A stretch of DNA of 64,000 bases. Origin: Carnobacterium iners. GTDB taxonomy: Bacteria; Bacillota; Bacilli; Lactobacillales; Carnobacteriaceae. A program made the position numbers and the translations under genes. Shown piece by piece: positions 8,749 through 18,001 of this stretch; position 1 is the stretch's first letter; the number at the start of each line of letters is the position of its first letter. Under the pieces are notes generated by a model. That model had not been told where the DNA came from. It saw nothing but the letters and a program-made list of their open reading frames with translations, and searched no databases. The stretch is from NCBI RefSeq assembly GCF_900177385.1, contig NZ_FXBJ01000002.1:1182001-1246000 (forward strand), in the 5' to 3' direction.

Positions 8749-10830
8749 ATGTTAACTGCTTTTACGGGAAAATTTGGAAAACTAACAGAATCATTAGATG
8801 TCTTAATAGCCTTTTTTGTAGTCGCTATTTTAGGAATGATTATTATTCCACTGCCATCTTTTTTATTGGATTTTATGTTGGTTGTCAATATTGCATTATC
8901 CATTACTATATTACTATTGACTCTTTTTTCTAAAAGCGTATTAGAGTTTTCAACCTTTCCAACCTTATTACTAATCACCACCATGTTCAGGTTAGCACTA
9001 AATATTTCTTCTACTCGACTAATCCTAACAGTCGGTGAAGCTGGATCGGTTATTGATACCTTTGCCAATTTCGTAGCAGGAAACAATATTGTAGTCGGAG
9101 CAGTTATCTTTATCATCATTGTTATCATTCAATTGATGGTTGTTACAAATGGTGCAAGTCGTGTATCAGAAGTATCGGCGCGTTTTACGTTAGATGCCAT
9201 GCCAGGAAAACAAATGTCCATTGATGCCGATTTAAACTCAGGTTTAATTGACGAAGATACGGCTAAAAAAAGACGGTCAGATTTAGAACGAGAAACACAG
9301 TTTTTCGGAGCAATGGACGGAGCGAGTAAGTTTGTTAAGGGTGATGCCATAGCTGGTATCATTATTACAGTGATCAACTTAATCGGTGGAATTGTCATTC
9401 ATACTGTCCAAAGTGATATGGGTTTTTTGGAAGCATTGAACCAATTTGGAAAACTAACAATTGGTGATGGACTAGTAAGTCAGATTCCTTCCTTATTAAT
9501 TTCAGTTGCTTCTGGTATTTTAGTAACACGTTCAGGAAGCAGTACAGGTTTTGGTACTGTAGTAGGTAAAGAGCTGTTTAGTTCACCTAAAGTGATGATG
9601 ATGTTGGCCTCTATTTTAATATTATTTGCTATCATACCTGGTTTTCCTACCCTTCCATTTTTAGTGTTGGGTTTAGCAGCAGGTGTTAGTGGTTACTTGA
9701 CTATGGAGAATGAAAAAAAGCAACAAGCAGAAGATAAAACAGATGAAATGAAAAGCCAAACAGCCTTACGTACAAGGCAAGAAAAAAATGAAGAAGAGTC
9801 CATCACTTCGTTTCAAGTTGATCCGATTTCAGTTGAGATTGGTTATGGTTTGATTCCGATTGCAGATGAGACAAAGGACAATAACTTGATGGATCACATT
9901 TCCATTATTCGCAAACAAAGTTCTCACGAGCTAGGGATTCTCCTTAGTCCGATTCGTATTCGTGATAATCTGCAGCTAAAAGCAAACGATTATCTCATCA
10001 AAATAAAAGGAAACACAGTAGCAAAAGGAGAACTTTTCTTAGATAAATTCTTAATTGTCGATCCGGGTGAAACGGATTTTGATTTTGATGGTATTTTAAC
10101 AAAAGAACCAGCATTTGGTTTAGATGCGATGTGGGTAAACGAATCAGATAAAGAAGCCGCAGATTTAAGAGGATATACGGTTGTTGAACCCTTAACTGTT
10201 TTAGTTACGCACTTAAAAGAAACGCTTTATAAATCAAGTTACGAATTATTGGGTAGACAAGAAGTCAAACAACTTTTAGAAGGCATTAAAGATAAATACG
10301 GTGTTGTGATTGATGAATTAATTCCAGATATTTTACGACTAGGCGAAGTTCAAAAAGTGCTGCAGAATTTATTAAAAGAAAATATCCCTATCAACGATTT
10401 AGTGACCATCTTAGAAACATTAGCAGATTATGGGAATACAACAAAAGAAGCAGAGTTGCTAACAGAGTATGTGCGCCAATCATTGAGTAGAACAGTAGTT
10501 AAGCCACACTTAGATGATAATGGAGTATTGCAAGTTGTGACGATACTGCCAGATACAGAAGAAATGATTAGTCGAAGCATTCAAAAATCTTCCGCCGGTT
10601 CAATTCCAGTTCTTCAGCCAGAAATGGTGACAAAACTGTTTGACAGTATCACAGCGACTCATAATCAATTGGTTATGAGAGGGGTTCCGCATGTTTTATT
10701 GTCTTCACCTAAAATTAGGCCCGCTTTGAAAAATCTGATTTCATACAATTTTCCTGATTTAGCAGTGTTATCGTTAAATGAAGTTCCTAATGATGTAGTG
10801 ATTGAAAGCGTTGGAATGATAGAAAGTTAA
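8749..10830 (+). CDS. flhA: Flagellar export gate protein FlhA
   Basis: The 693-residue protein has about eight membrane helices in its first half, including the 'FPTLLLITTMFRLALNISSTR' and 'MDGASKFVKGDAIAG' (FHIPEP family) motifs. A large cytoplasmic domain follows from about residue 330; it docks export chaperones and forms the nonameric ring. Length and motifs are full. In Bacillus flhA is followed by flhF, flhG and chemotaxis genes. Here the next gene is the motility sigma factor, 55 bases on. Confidence 0.97.
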   Translation: MLTAFTGKFGKLTESLDVLIAFFVVAILGMIIIPLPSFLLDFMLVVNIALSITILLLTLFSKSVLEFSTFPTLLLITTMFRLALNISSTRLILTVGEAGSVIDTFANFVAGNNIVVGAVIFIIIVIIQLMVVTNGASRVSEVSARFTLDAMPGKQMSIDADLNSGLIDEDTAKKRRSDLERETQFFGAMDGASKFVKGDAIAGIIITVINLIGGIVIHTVQSDMGFLEALNQFGKLTIGDGLVSQIPSLLISVASGILVTRSGSSTGFGTVVGKELFSSPKVMMMLASILILFAIIPGFPTLPFLVLGLAAGVSGYLTMENEKKQQAEDKTDEMKSQTALRTRQEKNEEESITSFQVDPISVEIGYGLIPIADETKDNNLMDHISIIRKQSSHELGILLSPIRIRDNLQLKANDYLIKIKGNTVAKGELFLDKFLIVDPGETDFDFDGILTKEPAFGLDAMWVNESDKEAADLRGYTVVEPLTVLVTHLKETLYKSSYELLGRQEVKQLLEGIKDKYGVVIDELIPDILRLGEVQKVLQNLLKENIPINDLVTILETLADYGNTTKEAELLTEYVRQSLSRTVVKPHLDDNGVLQVVTILPDTEEMISRSIQKSSAGSIPVLQPEMVTKLFDSITATHNQLVMRGVPHVLLSSPKIRPALKNLISYNFPDLAVLSLNEVPNDVVIESVGMIES

Positions 10831-10885
10831 GACAACCCAACAAAAAAATAGATTCATCAAATTTTCTAGATGAGGGGGAAAGCAG

Positions 10886-11602
10886 ATGTATTATGAAAAC
10901 AATCGGGAAAAAGAAATCATAAAATACCTGCCCTTAGTGGAAAAGGTGGTAAATGGGCTGAAAATTAAACGCAGTGAGTATGATCATAATGATTTGTACA
11001 ATATCGGTGTGATTGGTTTAATGGATGCTCTTGAAAAGTTTGATAAATCAAAAAAAGTGCCTTTTGAAGGCTATGCTTACATCAGAATCAAAGGAACGAT
11101 TATTGATGAAGTCAGAAAAACAGCACCTGTTTCAAGAACACGCATGACTCGCTTAAATGAATATTACCGTGCGAAAGAAAATCTTGAGAAATCAATGATG
11201 CGAACGCCGACAGAAATAGAAGTTTGTCAGGAATTGGCTATTACTGAAAAGCAGTTATCTAAAATACATGAAACCGTTCATCAGCTAGCTTCTGTTTCTT
11301 TAGAAAAAGCTATGTTTAGTGATGATGGCAATGAAAATGAATTGATTAATTTTTTAGAAGATAAACAAGTAGAAGATACCCAGGATATTCTTACCAACAA
11401 AGAGCGTCAAGGATTGTTAACAGAACATATCACTCAGTTATCTGAGAGAGAACAAATTGTTTTGAATATGTACTATGTTGATGAACTATCTTTAAAAGAA
11501 ATTGCGTACGTTTTTGATATATCTGTGCCACGTGTTTCACAAATTCATGGAAAAATAATAGTGAAACTAAGAGAGTCGATGAGGAGAGAATACGATGATT
11601 AG
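10886..11602 (+). CDS. sigD: Motility RNA polymerase sigma factor SigD (FliA/sigma-28)
   Basis: The 238-residue protein has sigma-70 family region 2 ('HNDLYNIGVIGLMDALEKFD', 'FEGYAYIRIKGTIIDEVRK'), region 3 around residues 90-125, and a region 4 helix-turn-helix ('LSLKEIAYVFDISVPRVSQIH'). It directs transcription of late motility genes such as flagellin, chemoreceptors and autolysins from TAAA-N15-GCCGATAT promoters. Such a promoter is present before the chemoreceptor gene at 14.2 kb. Its end overlaps flgF by eight bases. Confidence 0.95.
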   Translation: MYYENNREKEIIKYLPLVEKVVNGLKIKRSEYDHNDLYNIGVIGLMDALEKFDKSKKVPFEGYAYIRIKGTIIDEVRKTAPVSRTRMTRLNEYYRAKENLEKSMMRTPTEIEVCQELAITEKQLSKIHETVHQLASVSLEKAMFSDDGNENELINFLEDKQVEDTQDILTNKERQGLLTEHITQLSEREQIVLNMYYVDELSLKEIAYVFDISVPRVSQIHGKIIVKLRESMRREYDD

Positions 11603-12353
11603 AAGTATAGATACGCTTAGCCGGAATTTTAATGTTTTACAAAAAAGGCAAGAAAATATCAGTGCGAATGTTGCTAATATAAACACAGCAGGATATAAGT
11701 CACAGGAATTGATTCAAAGTACACTGGCTTCTAAGACAATGGTTAATCATCTAGGAGGTCCTAAATTGAACCAACAACAAAACCTAGGTGGTTTTAGTTT
11801 CGGCAATCAACTAGATGAAGTTTTCAAGAACTTTGAACCAGGTGGATTGAAAGGAACATCTTCTCAAACAGATTTTGCTCTAAGTGGAAATGGCTTTTTT
11901 ACATTAGCTGGAGATGATGGACAAACGTACTACACAAAAAATGGTCAGTTTTTAGCAAACGATAACGGGGAACTCGTCAATCAGGATGGACACCGTGTGA
12001 TGGGTAAAGATGCAAGTGGTCAACCAACTCCTATCCAGATGAATGCAACTGACTTTTCAGTAAATAGTTCAGGAATGATTAATGGTACAGCATTGCAGCT
12101 CTTGTTAACTGAATTTGAAAACCCAGCCACTCTAAATAGTATGGGTGGCACATTGTATACAGGGCAAGGTGGAACGATAATGAATGGTGAAATGACAGTC
12201 TTTCAAGGAATGATAGAGACGTCAAACGTTAAAACAGTTGATGAAATCACTAATTTAATGCTTGTTTCTAGAGAATTTGGAGCCAATCAAAAAGTGCTAA
12301 GTGTAGCTGATGAAACGTTAAAAAAATCAGTCAATGAAATTGGAAGAGTCTAG
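11595..12353 (+). CDS. flgF: Flagellar proximal rod protein FlgF (FlhO-like)
   Basis: This 252-residue rod/hook family protein has the 'NISANVANINTAGYKSQEL' N-terminal helix, an internal 'DFALSGNGFFTLAGDDGQTYYTKNGQF' segment shared by FlgF/FlgG, and a C-terminal 'VDEITNLMLVSREFGANQKVL' helix. It is the first of a tandem rod pair, as in B. subtilis flhO-flhP. It overlaps sigD, so rod-gene translation is coupled to the sigma factor. FlgF versus FlgG naming is by order and could be exchanged. Confidence 0.8.
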   Translation: MIRSIDTLSRNFNVLQKRQENISANVANINTAGYKSQELIQSTLASKTMVNHLGGPKLNQQQNLGGFSFGNQLDEVFKNFEPGGLKGTSSQTDFALSGNGFFTLAGDDGQTYYTKNGQFLANDNGELVNQDGHRVMGKDASGQPTPIQMNATDFSVNSSGMINGTALQLLLTEFENPATLNSMGGTLYTGQGGTIMNGEMTVFQGMIETSNVKTVDEITNLMLVSREFGANQKVLSVADETLKKSVNEIGRV

Positions 12354-12366
12354 GAGGAAAAAGAAG

Positions 12367-13122
12367 TTGAGTATACCTTTAAGTATCAGTAAAAGTGGGT
12401 TAAATGCTATTCAAACATCGATGGATGCTCTATCAAATGACATTGCTAATGTGAATACAACCGGCTATAAATCAAAAAATATCCGCTTCAATGAATTATT
12501 GAAAAATGATATGAAGGGTGGAAACATCCTGTTATCCGATCAAGCGCAAAATGGCGCAATTAATAGAGGGACAAAAAGTGGTTATACCACTATGAATCAT
12601 GCGCAAGGGTCGCTAATTTCTGATACTAATCCGTATCATTTAGCTATTGAAGGCAATGGTTTTTTTGGAGTAACCGATACAAATAATCAATTCTATTTAA
12701 CTCGCGATGGCGCTTTTCAACTGAACGGCGATAAGTCTATTACTAACGGAAATGGCGATCGTTTAGCAATTGAAGCGGCTATCCCAGTTGAACAATGGCC
12801 TGAAGGAGACGTTAGTATTTCTGAAACTGGTGACGTTCGTATTCAATCAGCTAACGGAAATACACTCGTTGGAAAAATATCTTTGTTTAACCCTGCTAAC
12901 ACAGATGCAATGGTTTCAGTAGGAGAAAATAAGTTCAGTTATATTGGTGATTTTGTTGAACAAGATGGCTTAATTCAGCAGCATTATTTAGAGGCTTCTA
13001 ACACAGATTTAGCTACGGCTATTACAGATATGATGTTAGCCCAACGCTCGTATTCTTTGAATATGAAAGTAGCACAAGGAACAGATGAAATGATGTCAGT
13101 CATTAACCAATTCAAACAATAG
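12367..13122 (+). CDS. flgG: Flagellar distal rod protein FlgG (FlhP-like)
   Basis: The 251-residue protein starts at TTG 12367, since a strong TAGGAGG site overlaps the flgF stop. An earlier in-frame ATG at 12334 lies inside flgF with no site. It has the rod-family N-terminus 'NDIANVNTTGYKSKN', the central 'YHLAIEGNGFFGV' strand and the C-terminal 'NTDLATAITDMMLAQRSYSLNMK' helix. It is the second member of the rod pair and the last recognisable flagellar structural gene here. Confidence 0.8.
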   Translation: MSIPLSISKSGLNAIQTSMDALSNDIANVNTTGYKSKNIRFNELLKNDMKGGNILLSDQAQNGAINRGTKSGYTTMNHAQGSLISDTNPYHLAIEGNGFFGVTDTNNQFYLTRDGAFQLNGDKSITNGNGDRLAIEAAIPVEQWPEGDVSISETGDVRIQSANGNTLVGKISLFNPANTDAMVSVGENKFSYIGDFVEQDGLIQQHYLEASNTDLATAITDMMLAQRSYSLNMKVAQGTDEMMSVINQFKQ

Positions 13123-13208
13123 ACCGAAATTTTTATTGCTAAAATAATAAGCATAATAGTACATTTAGTGACATGTCTCCTTAGGCAAACGCATTTACGA
13201 TGTTAGGT

Positions 13209-13225
13209 TGACTCAAAATGAGTCA
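13209..13225. promoter_or_regulatory. Short inverted repeat upstream of the FtsE-like gene
   Basis: TGACTC-AAAAT-GAGTCA forms a 6-bp perfect inverted repeat 34 bases before the ATG of the next gene, inside a 136-base gap. No T run follows, so it is not a terminator. It could be an operator or a leader hairpin. No SigD-type -10 (CCGATAT) is visible in the gap, so the downstream gene may simply be read through from the flagellar operon. Confidence 0.3.
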
Positions 13226-13258
13226 GGAAAGAATTTGAGGGTAGATAGGTGATGAAGC

Positions 13259-13975
13259 ATGATTAAGATGGAAAATGTAGGAAAAACCTATCCTAAAGGA
13301 GTAAAAGCACTTCGGGATATGTCGGTATCGATTGAAGCTGGAGAATTTGTCTATATCATTGGAGCAAGTGGTTCTGGAAAATCGACTTTTGCAAAGCTAA
13401 TTATCCGAGAAGAGAAAATGACTAAAGGGAAAATGACTGTTTGTGGATTTGATTTAGCAAAAATAAAAAGTAAAGACATTCCTAAATTAAGACGCCAAAT
13501 AGGGGTAGTCTTCCAAGATTATCGGTTATTGAAAAATCGTACGGTTTTTGAAAATATTTCTTATGCATTAGAAGTAATCGGAACAAATCCTGAAGAGATA
13601 AAAGCCCGTGTAATAGAAGTGTTGATTCAAGTTGAACTTGAAGATAAAGCTGATCAAAAACCTACAGAATTATCTGGTGGAGAACAACAAAGAGTGGGAA
13701 TTGCACGAGCAATCGCTAACAAACCTAAAGTTCTTATTGCAGATGAGCCGACTGGAAATTTAGACCCTAAAACAGCTCTAGAAATTATGCGTTTGTTTTA
13801 CCGTATTAATTTAACGGGTACGACCATTATTATGGTCACCCATAACCTTGCTATTGTAAATAAAGTACACAATCGTGTAATCGAGATTAAGAATGGTGCA
13901 CTTGTTGACGATAAATGTAAAAATAATGGAAGCTTGCAATATGATTATAGTTCAGGGGATTATATCTTTATTTAA
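13259..13975 (+). CDS. FtsE-like ABC ATPase without an FtsX partner
   Basis: The 238-residue protein is a complete ABC ATPase: Walker A GASGSGKST (residues 35-43), Q-loop Gln86, signature LSGGEQQR (138-145), Walker B VLIADE with the catalytic Glu163, and H-loop 'VTHN'. The whole-protein pattern ('FVYIIGASGSGKST', 'VVFQDYRLL', 'NKPKVLIADEPTGNLDP') is that of FtsE, the ATPase that controls septal and lateral cell-wall hydrolases through FtsX. No ftsX or other permease follows. A terminator lies 18 bases after its stop. A 20-residue tail rich in Tyr, Asp and Asn is unlike the usual short FtsE end. It is probably a paralogue of the ftsE beside ftsX elsewhere, tied to motility by position. Confidence 0.8.
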   Translation: MIKMENVGKTYPKGVKALRDMSVSIEAGEFVYIIGASGSGKSTFAKLIIREEKMTKGKMTVCGFDLAKIKSKDIPKLRRQIGVVFQDYRLLKNRTVFENISYALEVIGTNPEEIKARVIEVLIQVELEDKADQKPTELSGGEQQRVGIARAIANKPKVLIADEPTGNLDPKTALEIMRLFYRINLTGTTIIMVTHNLAIVNKVHNRVIEIKNGALVDDKCKNNGSLQYDYSSGDYIFI

Positions 13976-13993
13976 CTTTTATAGTTGTATTTG

Positions 13994-14030
13994 AAAATAC
14001 TGAGACAATTGTCTTAGTATTTTTTCTTTT
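13994..14030 (+). terminator. Rho-independent terminator ending the flagellar/FtsE-like transcript
   Basis: A nearly perfect palindrome (13994-14023) with stem AAAATACT-G-AGACAA paired to its mirror is followed by a T-rich run to 14030. It separates the FtsE-like gene from the SigD promoter of the chemoreceptor gene. Confidence 0.85.
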
Positions 14031-14034
14031 GCTA

Positions 14035-14061
14035 TAAAGTTTTAATTAAATAGACCGATAT
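14035..14061 (+). promoter_or_regulatory. SigD (sigma-28) promoter of the chemoreceptor gene
   Basis: TAAA at 14035-14038, a 15-base spacer, and ACCGATAT at 14054-14061 match the sigma-28 consensus TAAA-N15-GCCGATAT with one mismatch. It lies directly after a terminator and about 140 bases before the chemoreceptor ATG. The matching sigma factor is encoded 2.5 kb upstream. Confidence 0.88.
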
Positions 14062-14202
14062 AAAAAATGAGATGAAAATAGAAGGCAGGTGTCTGACAAG
14101 TTTGAATAGAGTACAAATCAGTTTTTAAAAAGCTAGCTTGTATTAATTTTTAAACTGTACATAAGTAAAAGTAAGACAACATGACAGGATTAAACTAAAC
14201 TA

Positions 14203-15930
14203 ATGAAAAAGAGGATTAAAAAAATGAAAAAAAGAAAAGAAAAAAAAGATAGAATTACAAGCTTAAATACAAAAATACTGGCAGGATTTGCTGTAATAGT
14301 TGTGTTAATCATGATGCAAAGTATGTACAATGTGATTTCTTTAAACGATGTAAATAAGTCAGTGGAAACCGTTATGGAAAAAGAACTAAAACTTTTAATT
14401 ACCAATAATGCATTATTAGTAGATGTTCATAAGCGGACAAGTTTGGTACGTGGATTTTTATTATATGAAGATGAAGCTTACCGCACACAATTTAATGAAG
14501 AATTAGCAGGTGCGATAGCACTAGAAAATACAGCTCTTGAGACGAGTGACGCACCTGAAATGAAAAAACTCATTGGTAGAAAAATTTCTTTAGGAAATTT
14601 GACGGATGAAACTTTCGAAGCGTATGATAATGGGGAAAAATCTAAAGCTGAAGATATTATGAATCTCCAAGCTAAAGCATTGGAACAAGAATTAGAAAAG
14701 GGCTTTTCGGATTTATCGACTTATCGAGAAAAAAGAATTCAAGATTTAGGTCAAGAAATTATAGCAAACGGCAAAACAATGAGAAACTCTGGGATTATTG
14801 TGACGATTATTGTGGCAGTATTTTCTGCAATCATTGCTTATATTACCTCAAGAAACATCACAAGACCAATTAAACTTGTTATGAAACAAATGAAAGAAAT
14901 CTCAGATGGTAACTTAAAAGTTGAGCCATTAACGGTAGCAACTAAAGATGAGACCGGCCAATTATCCGAATCAATGAATGTTATGCAAAATGTATTAAAA
15001 GAGATGATTCACAATCTTTCAGTTGCTTCGGAAACATTGACAGCTAACAGTGAAGAGTTAACGCAGTCAGCGTTTGAAGTAAAAGCTGGCTCAGAACAAG
15101 TAGCAACAACGATGCAAGAACTAGCTACAGGTTCAGAAACACAAGCTAATACAGCGAGCAGCCTATCGATTGTAATGGGTAATTTTACTAAAAAAGTTCA
15201 AGATACAAACAAAAGAGGAGACCAAATTAATAAAACGTCTCAACAAGTTTTAGAAATGACCAATCAAGGTGCAGAATTGATGGAATCTTCTACTCAGCAA
15301 ATGCAAAAAATTGATCGAATTGTCCAAGATACGGTTGAAAAAATGGGAACATTGGATAACCAAACAAAAGAAATATCCGATTTAGTTTCCATTATTCAAA
15401 CCGTTGCAGATCAGACAAACTTATTGGCTCTAAACGCAGCAATCGAAGCGGCAAGAGCGGGAGAACATGGTAGAGGATTTGCAGTTGTTGCAGACGAGGT
15501 TAGAAAACTAGCCGAACAAGTTGCGGTCTCCATTGCAGATATTACTGGATTCGTAAATACTATTCAAAAAGAATCAAAAAATGTAAGAGAATCTTTACAA
15601 ATAGGTTATACAGAAGTTGAAGAAGGTACAGCACAAATTAAAACAACCGGAAAAACGTTTAATAAAATTAGTAAGTCGGTCACAAGTATGGTCAGTGAAA
15701 TTCAACAAATTTCTAATAATCTAGAAAGTATAGCAGTCAATAGTGAAATTATGGGAAGTTCGATTGAAGAGATTGCCGCTGTTTCTGAAGAATCAGCTGC
15801 TGGAGTAGAAGAAACGTCTGCTGCTACACAACAAATTAGTAGTTCGATGGAAGAAGTATCTGGAAATTCAGAACACTTAGCTGCATTAGCAGAAAATTTA
15901 AGTCAAATGGTCAATAAGTTTAAACTATAA
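14203..15930 (+). CDS. Methyl-accepting chemotaxis protein
   Basis: The 575-residue receptor has a basic N-terminus, a first membrane helix near residues 25-45, an extracellular four-helix-bundle sensor of about 150 residues, and a second membrane helix near 195-213. A HAMP linker follows ('[15 protein letters not shown]'), then a long coiled-coil signalling domain with the hairpin tip '[29 protein letters not shown]' split around residues 404-433. It signals to CheW/CheA. The ligand is unknown. A second ATG at 14224 has a good AGAGG site and could be the real start. It is a single-gene SigD transcript bounded by terminators. No other chemotaxis gene is in the window. Confidence 0.92.
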   Translation: MKKRIKKMKKRKEKKDRITSLNTKILAGFAVIVVLIMMQSMYNVISLNDVNKSVETVMEKELKLLITNNALLVDVHKRTSLVRGFLLYEDEAYRTQFNEELAGAIALENTALETSDAPEMKKLIGRKISLGNLTDETFEAYDNGEKSKAEDIMNLQAKALEQELEKGFSDLSTYREKRIQDLGQEIIANGKTMRNSGIIVTIIVAVFSAIIAYITSRNITRPIKLVMKQMKEISDGNLKVEPLTVATKDETGQLSESMNVMQNVLKEMIHNLSVASETLTANSEELTQSAFEVKAGSEQVATTMQELATGSETQANTASSLSIVMGNFTKKVQDTNKRGDQINKTSQQVLEMTNQGAELMESSTQQMQKIDRIVQDTVEKMGTLDNQTKEISDLVSIIQTVADQTNLLALNAAIEAARAGEHGRGFAVVADEVRKLAEQVAVSIADITGFVNTIQKESKNVRESLQIGYTEVEEGTAQIKTTGKTFNKISKSVTSMVSEIQQISNNLESIAVNSEIMGSSIEEIAAVSEESAAGVEETSAATQQISSSMEEVSGNSEHLAALAENLSQMVNKFKL

Positions 15931-15936
15931 AAAAAC

Positions 15937-15993
15937 CCATCAACTGATGACAAGAGAGGAATCCATCTTGTGTAATCAGTTGATGGTTTTTTT
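15937..15993 (+). terminator. Terminator of the chemoreceptor gene
   Basis: The stem CCATCAACTGAT / ATCAGTTGATGG (12 bp) encloses an inner ACAAGA/TCTTGT stem and is followed by seven T residues. It starts six bases after the chemoreceptor stop codon. Confidence 0.9.
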
Positions 15994-16020
15994 GATAGAT
16001 AGAGACGTTTATACTATAAT
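15992..16020 (+). promoter_or_regulatory. SigA-type promoter of the ASCH gene
   Basis: TTGATA (15992-15997), a 17-base spacer and TATAAT (16015-16020) give a near-consensus housekeeping promoter 41 bases before the ATG. The -35 box partly overlaps the T run of the preceding terminator. Confidence 0.8.
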
Positions 16021-16060
16021 ACAATGAAGACAAAACTCACTAGAAAGAAGGTATAAGAAA

Positions 16061-16507
16061 ATGAATGAAAAACAACTTTGGAAAGAATTTATTGAGAAAT
16101 ACCCAGAATATAAGAATGAAAAATATGTAGTTTGGCAATATGGTGTTGTGCCTGACGAACTAGCTAACTTAACAAAGCAAGAAATAAAAACAGCTACTTC
16201 TTCAGCCTATGACATATATGCTTTAGAAGGAGAAGCTCTGCCCGAAATTGGCGAATGGAATATAATAATGGACAGTAAGGTCCAAGCCATTTGTATTACG
16301 CGAACGACGAAGGTCTATATTGTACCTTACAATGAAGTGACAAGTGATCATGCCTTTAAAGAAGGAGAAGGTGATCGCTCCTTAACGTATTGGAGAGCGG
16401 TTCATAAAGACTTCTACTCTAAAGAGTACGTAGAAAATAGGTTAGTATTCAGTGAAAAAATACCTGTTGTTTGTGAAGAGTTCAAATTAATGTATAAGGA
16501 AGACTAA
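16061..16507 (+). CDS. ASCH-domain protein
   Basis: The 148-residue protein matches the ASCH family pattern: '[11 protein letters not shown]', a Trp-rich 'VWQYG' strand, '[13 protein letters not shown]', a '[12 protein letters not shown]' strand, and the hallmark '[19 protein letters not shown]' helix. ASCH proteins have a PUA-like beta-barrel fold. They are thought to bind RNA or modified nucleosides, and one subgroup hydrolyses N4-acetylcytidine. Its exact substrate cannot be told here. It has its own promoter and converges with the next gene, the two ends overlapping by four bases. Confidence 0.82.
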   Translation: MNEKQLWKEFIEKYPEYKNEKYVVWQYGVVPDELANLTKQEIKTATSSAYDIYALEGEALPEIGEWNIIMDSKVQAICITRTTKVYIVPYNEVTSDHAFKEGEGDRSLTYWRAVHKDFYSKEYVENRLVFSEKIPVVCEEFKLMYKED

Positions 16508-16965
16508 TTAACTGAAAGGATATCAGTAAGAAGCTGGCGGAACGTCGAACGATTTTCTTCTGTAAAAGGTTTAGGTCCTTTCGTTCGCTTGCCACTTTTA
16601 CGAACCATTGCACTTAGATACCGATCTTGTAATAAGCGGTCAATATTATCTGAAGTATAACGATACCCACTATGGTGTATTACAATAGCTCCTTTTGCTA
16701 GCGCTAATGAAGCTAATCCGTAATCTTGTGTTACAAGTAAATCATCTTTCTTTAGTAGACGCATGATACGGTAATCAGCTGCCTCGGCACCCGTATCTAC
16801 ATAGATTGTTTCAACTCCGAAGGGCTGTTCTTTAGTTGAAAAATGAGAAATACTGGTTACTAAGATAATAGGAATTTGTTTAGCTATTCCTTCTGAGATA
16901 ATGATATCTTTTACAGGGCAAGCATCTGCATCAATATAAATAGCTTTTGGTTGGGTTGCATTCAT
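16504..16965 (-). CDS. UPF0178 (YaiI/YqxD) family protein
   Basis: The 153-residue protein carries the UPF0178 landmarks: '[12 protein letters not shown]' at the N-terminus, '[12 protein letters not shown]' and '[15 protein letters not shown]' in the centre, and '[18 protein letters not shown]' at the end. The conserved aspartates suggest a PIN-like metal-dependent nuclease fold, but no activity is established for the family. It is a single gene that faces the ASCH gene, sharing the last four bases. Confidence 0.88.
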   Translation of the reverse strand: MNATQPKAIYIDADACPVKDIIISEGIAKQIPIILVTSISHFSTKEQPFGVETIYVDTGAEAADYRIMRLLKKDDLLVTQDYGLASLALAKGAIVIHHSGYRYTSDNIDRLLQDRYLSAMVRKSGKRTKGPKPFTEENRSTFRQLLTDILSVN

Positions 16966-17084
16966 TAGCGGTAATCCTTTCTGTTGTTAAATAGTCTATT
17001 TAAAAATAGTCTAGGTTTATTTTACAAGAAATAAACGAGACGTGCAAAAAATGATAAGAATGACAAGATAATAGAACAGATAGG

Positions 17085-17131
17085 TAAATTAAAAAAAGAT
17101 ATCCCCAACAAAACGCTTTTTGCTGGGGATA
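17085..17131 (-). terminator. Terminator of rplY
   Basis: On the minus strand, a stem TATCCCCA / TGGGGATA with a loop rich in A and T is followed by ATCTTTTTTT. It begins about 20 bases after the rplY stop codon. Confidence 0.88.
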
Positions 17132-17152
17132 ACTTTTGTAGTTGAAGGTAAA

Positions 17153-17755
17153 TTATTCTTCTTTTTCACCAATAACTTCTGGTTCAGCAGCTTCTTCAGT
17201 TGTCTCTTCTTCAAGAGCAGCTGGTTGCGCTACGATTACAACTGTTTCGTCTTGCTCATCAAAAACAGTAACAGATTTGTCTACGATAATATCTGCAACA
17301 GTCATAGAATCACCGATGGTTAGTTTGCTAACATCAAGAACATATTCGGTAGGAATATTATCCGGAGTTGTTTCAATTTCTAATTCATTTAATGTTTGTG
17401 AGACCATACCTAATTTAACTTTCTCAGTTCCTTCAAGAACAATAGGAACAGTAACTGTTAATTTTTGTCCTTTTTCAATTGCTTGAAGTTCTACATCTAA
17501 AATTTGAATTTTTATAGCAGAGCTTTGGTAATGCTTGATGATAACTTGTTTAGGCTTTTCGCCTTCAACAACAACATCAAAAATACCGTTTTTCCCTAAT
17601 TTTTTTAATACCTCAATAAAATCTTTTTCATTAAATAGGATTGAAGTAGCGTCTCCGCCCTTGTTGTATACAACAGCTGGAATATCATGTTCTTTTCTAT
17701 ACCTCTTAGCTGAAGCCGTTCCAACTTCTGATCTTAATTCTGCGTTTACTTTCAT
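17153..17755 (-). CDS. rplY: Ribosomal protein bL25 / general stress protein Ctc
   Basis: The 200-residue protein is the two-domain, TL5/Ctc form of bL25. The 5S-rRNA-binding domain opens with 'MKVNAELRSEVGTASAKRYRKEHDIPAVVY', and a C-terminal beta-domain contains 'DNIPTEYVLDVSKLTIGDSM'. An acidic tail (mostly Glu and Ala) follows and is common in this family. It binds 5S rRNA in the large subunit. In Bacillus ctc is a stress gene. I see no SigB-type promoter that I could defend here. A GAAAGGGGAAAG site precedes the ATG, and the gene is monocistronic with its own terminator. Confidence 0.92.
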   Translation of the reverse strand: MKVNAELRSEVGTASAKRYRKEHDIPAVVYNKGGDATSILFNEKDFIEVLKKLGKNGIFDVVVEGEKPKQVIIKHYQSSAIKIQILDVELQAIEKGQKLTVTVPIVLEGTEKVKLGMVSQTLNELEIETTPDNIPTEYVLDVSKLTIGDSMTVADIIVDKSVTVFDEQDETVVIVAQPAALEEETTEEAAEPEVIGEKEE

Positions 17756-18001
17756 AAATCTTTCCCCTTTCGTATTAGCTTAGTATAGTTGCTTTACACA
17801 ATTCGTCTGAATCTAAAAAAAGAAAAGATCGAAAACTAAGCATTGAAATTATCTTCACTAACCATTATACCAGAGATAGATAGAAGGTCCAAACGAAATG
17901 ATTTTAATGATAGTGTCAACTTATTGTTGGAAAAAAATAATGATACCTGGTTAAAGTAGTTTACTCCGTTTATGCAATGCCTACCGCACTTCGTTTGCTT
18001 C

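Noticed and set aside
12334-12366. Upstream start of flgG inside flgF
   Set aside because: No ribosome-binding site precedes it, whereas TAGGAGG sits at the right distance from the TTG at 12367, and the shorter form fits the rod-protein N-terminus.
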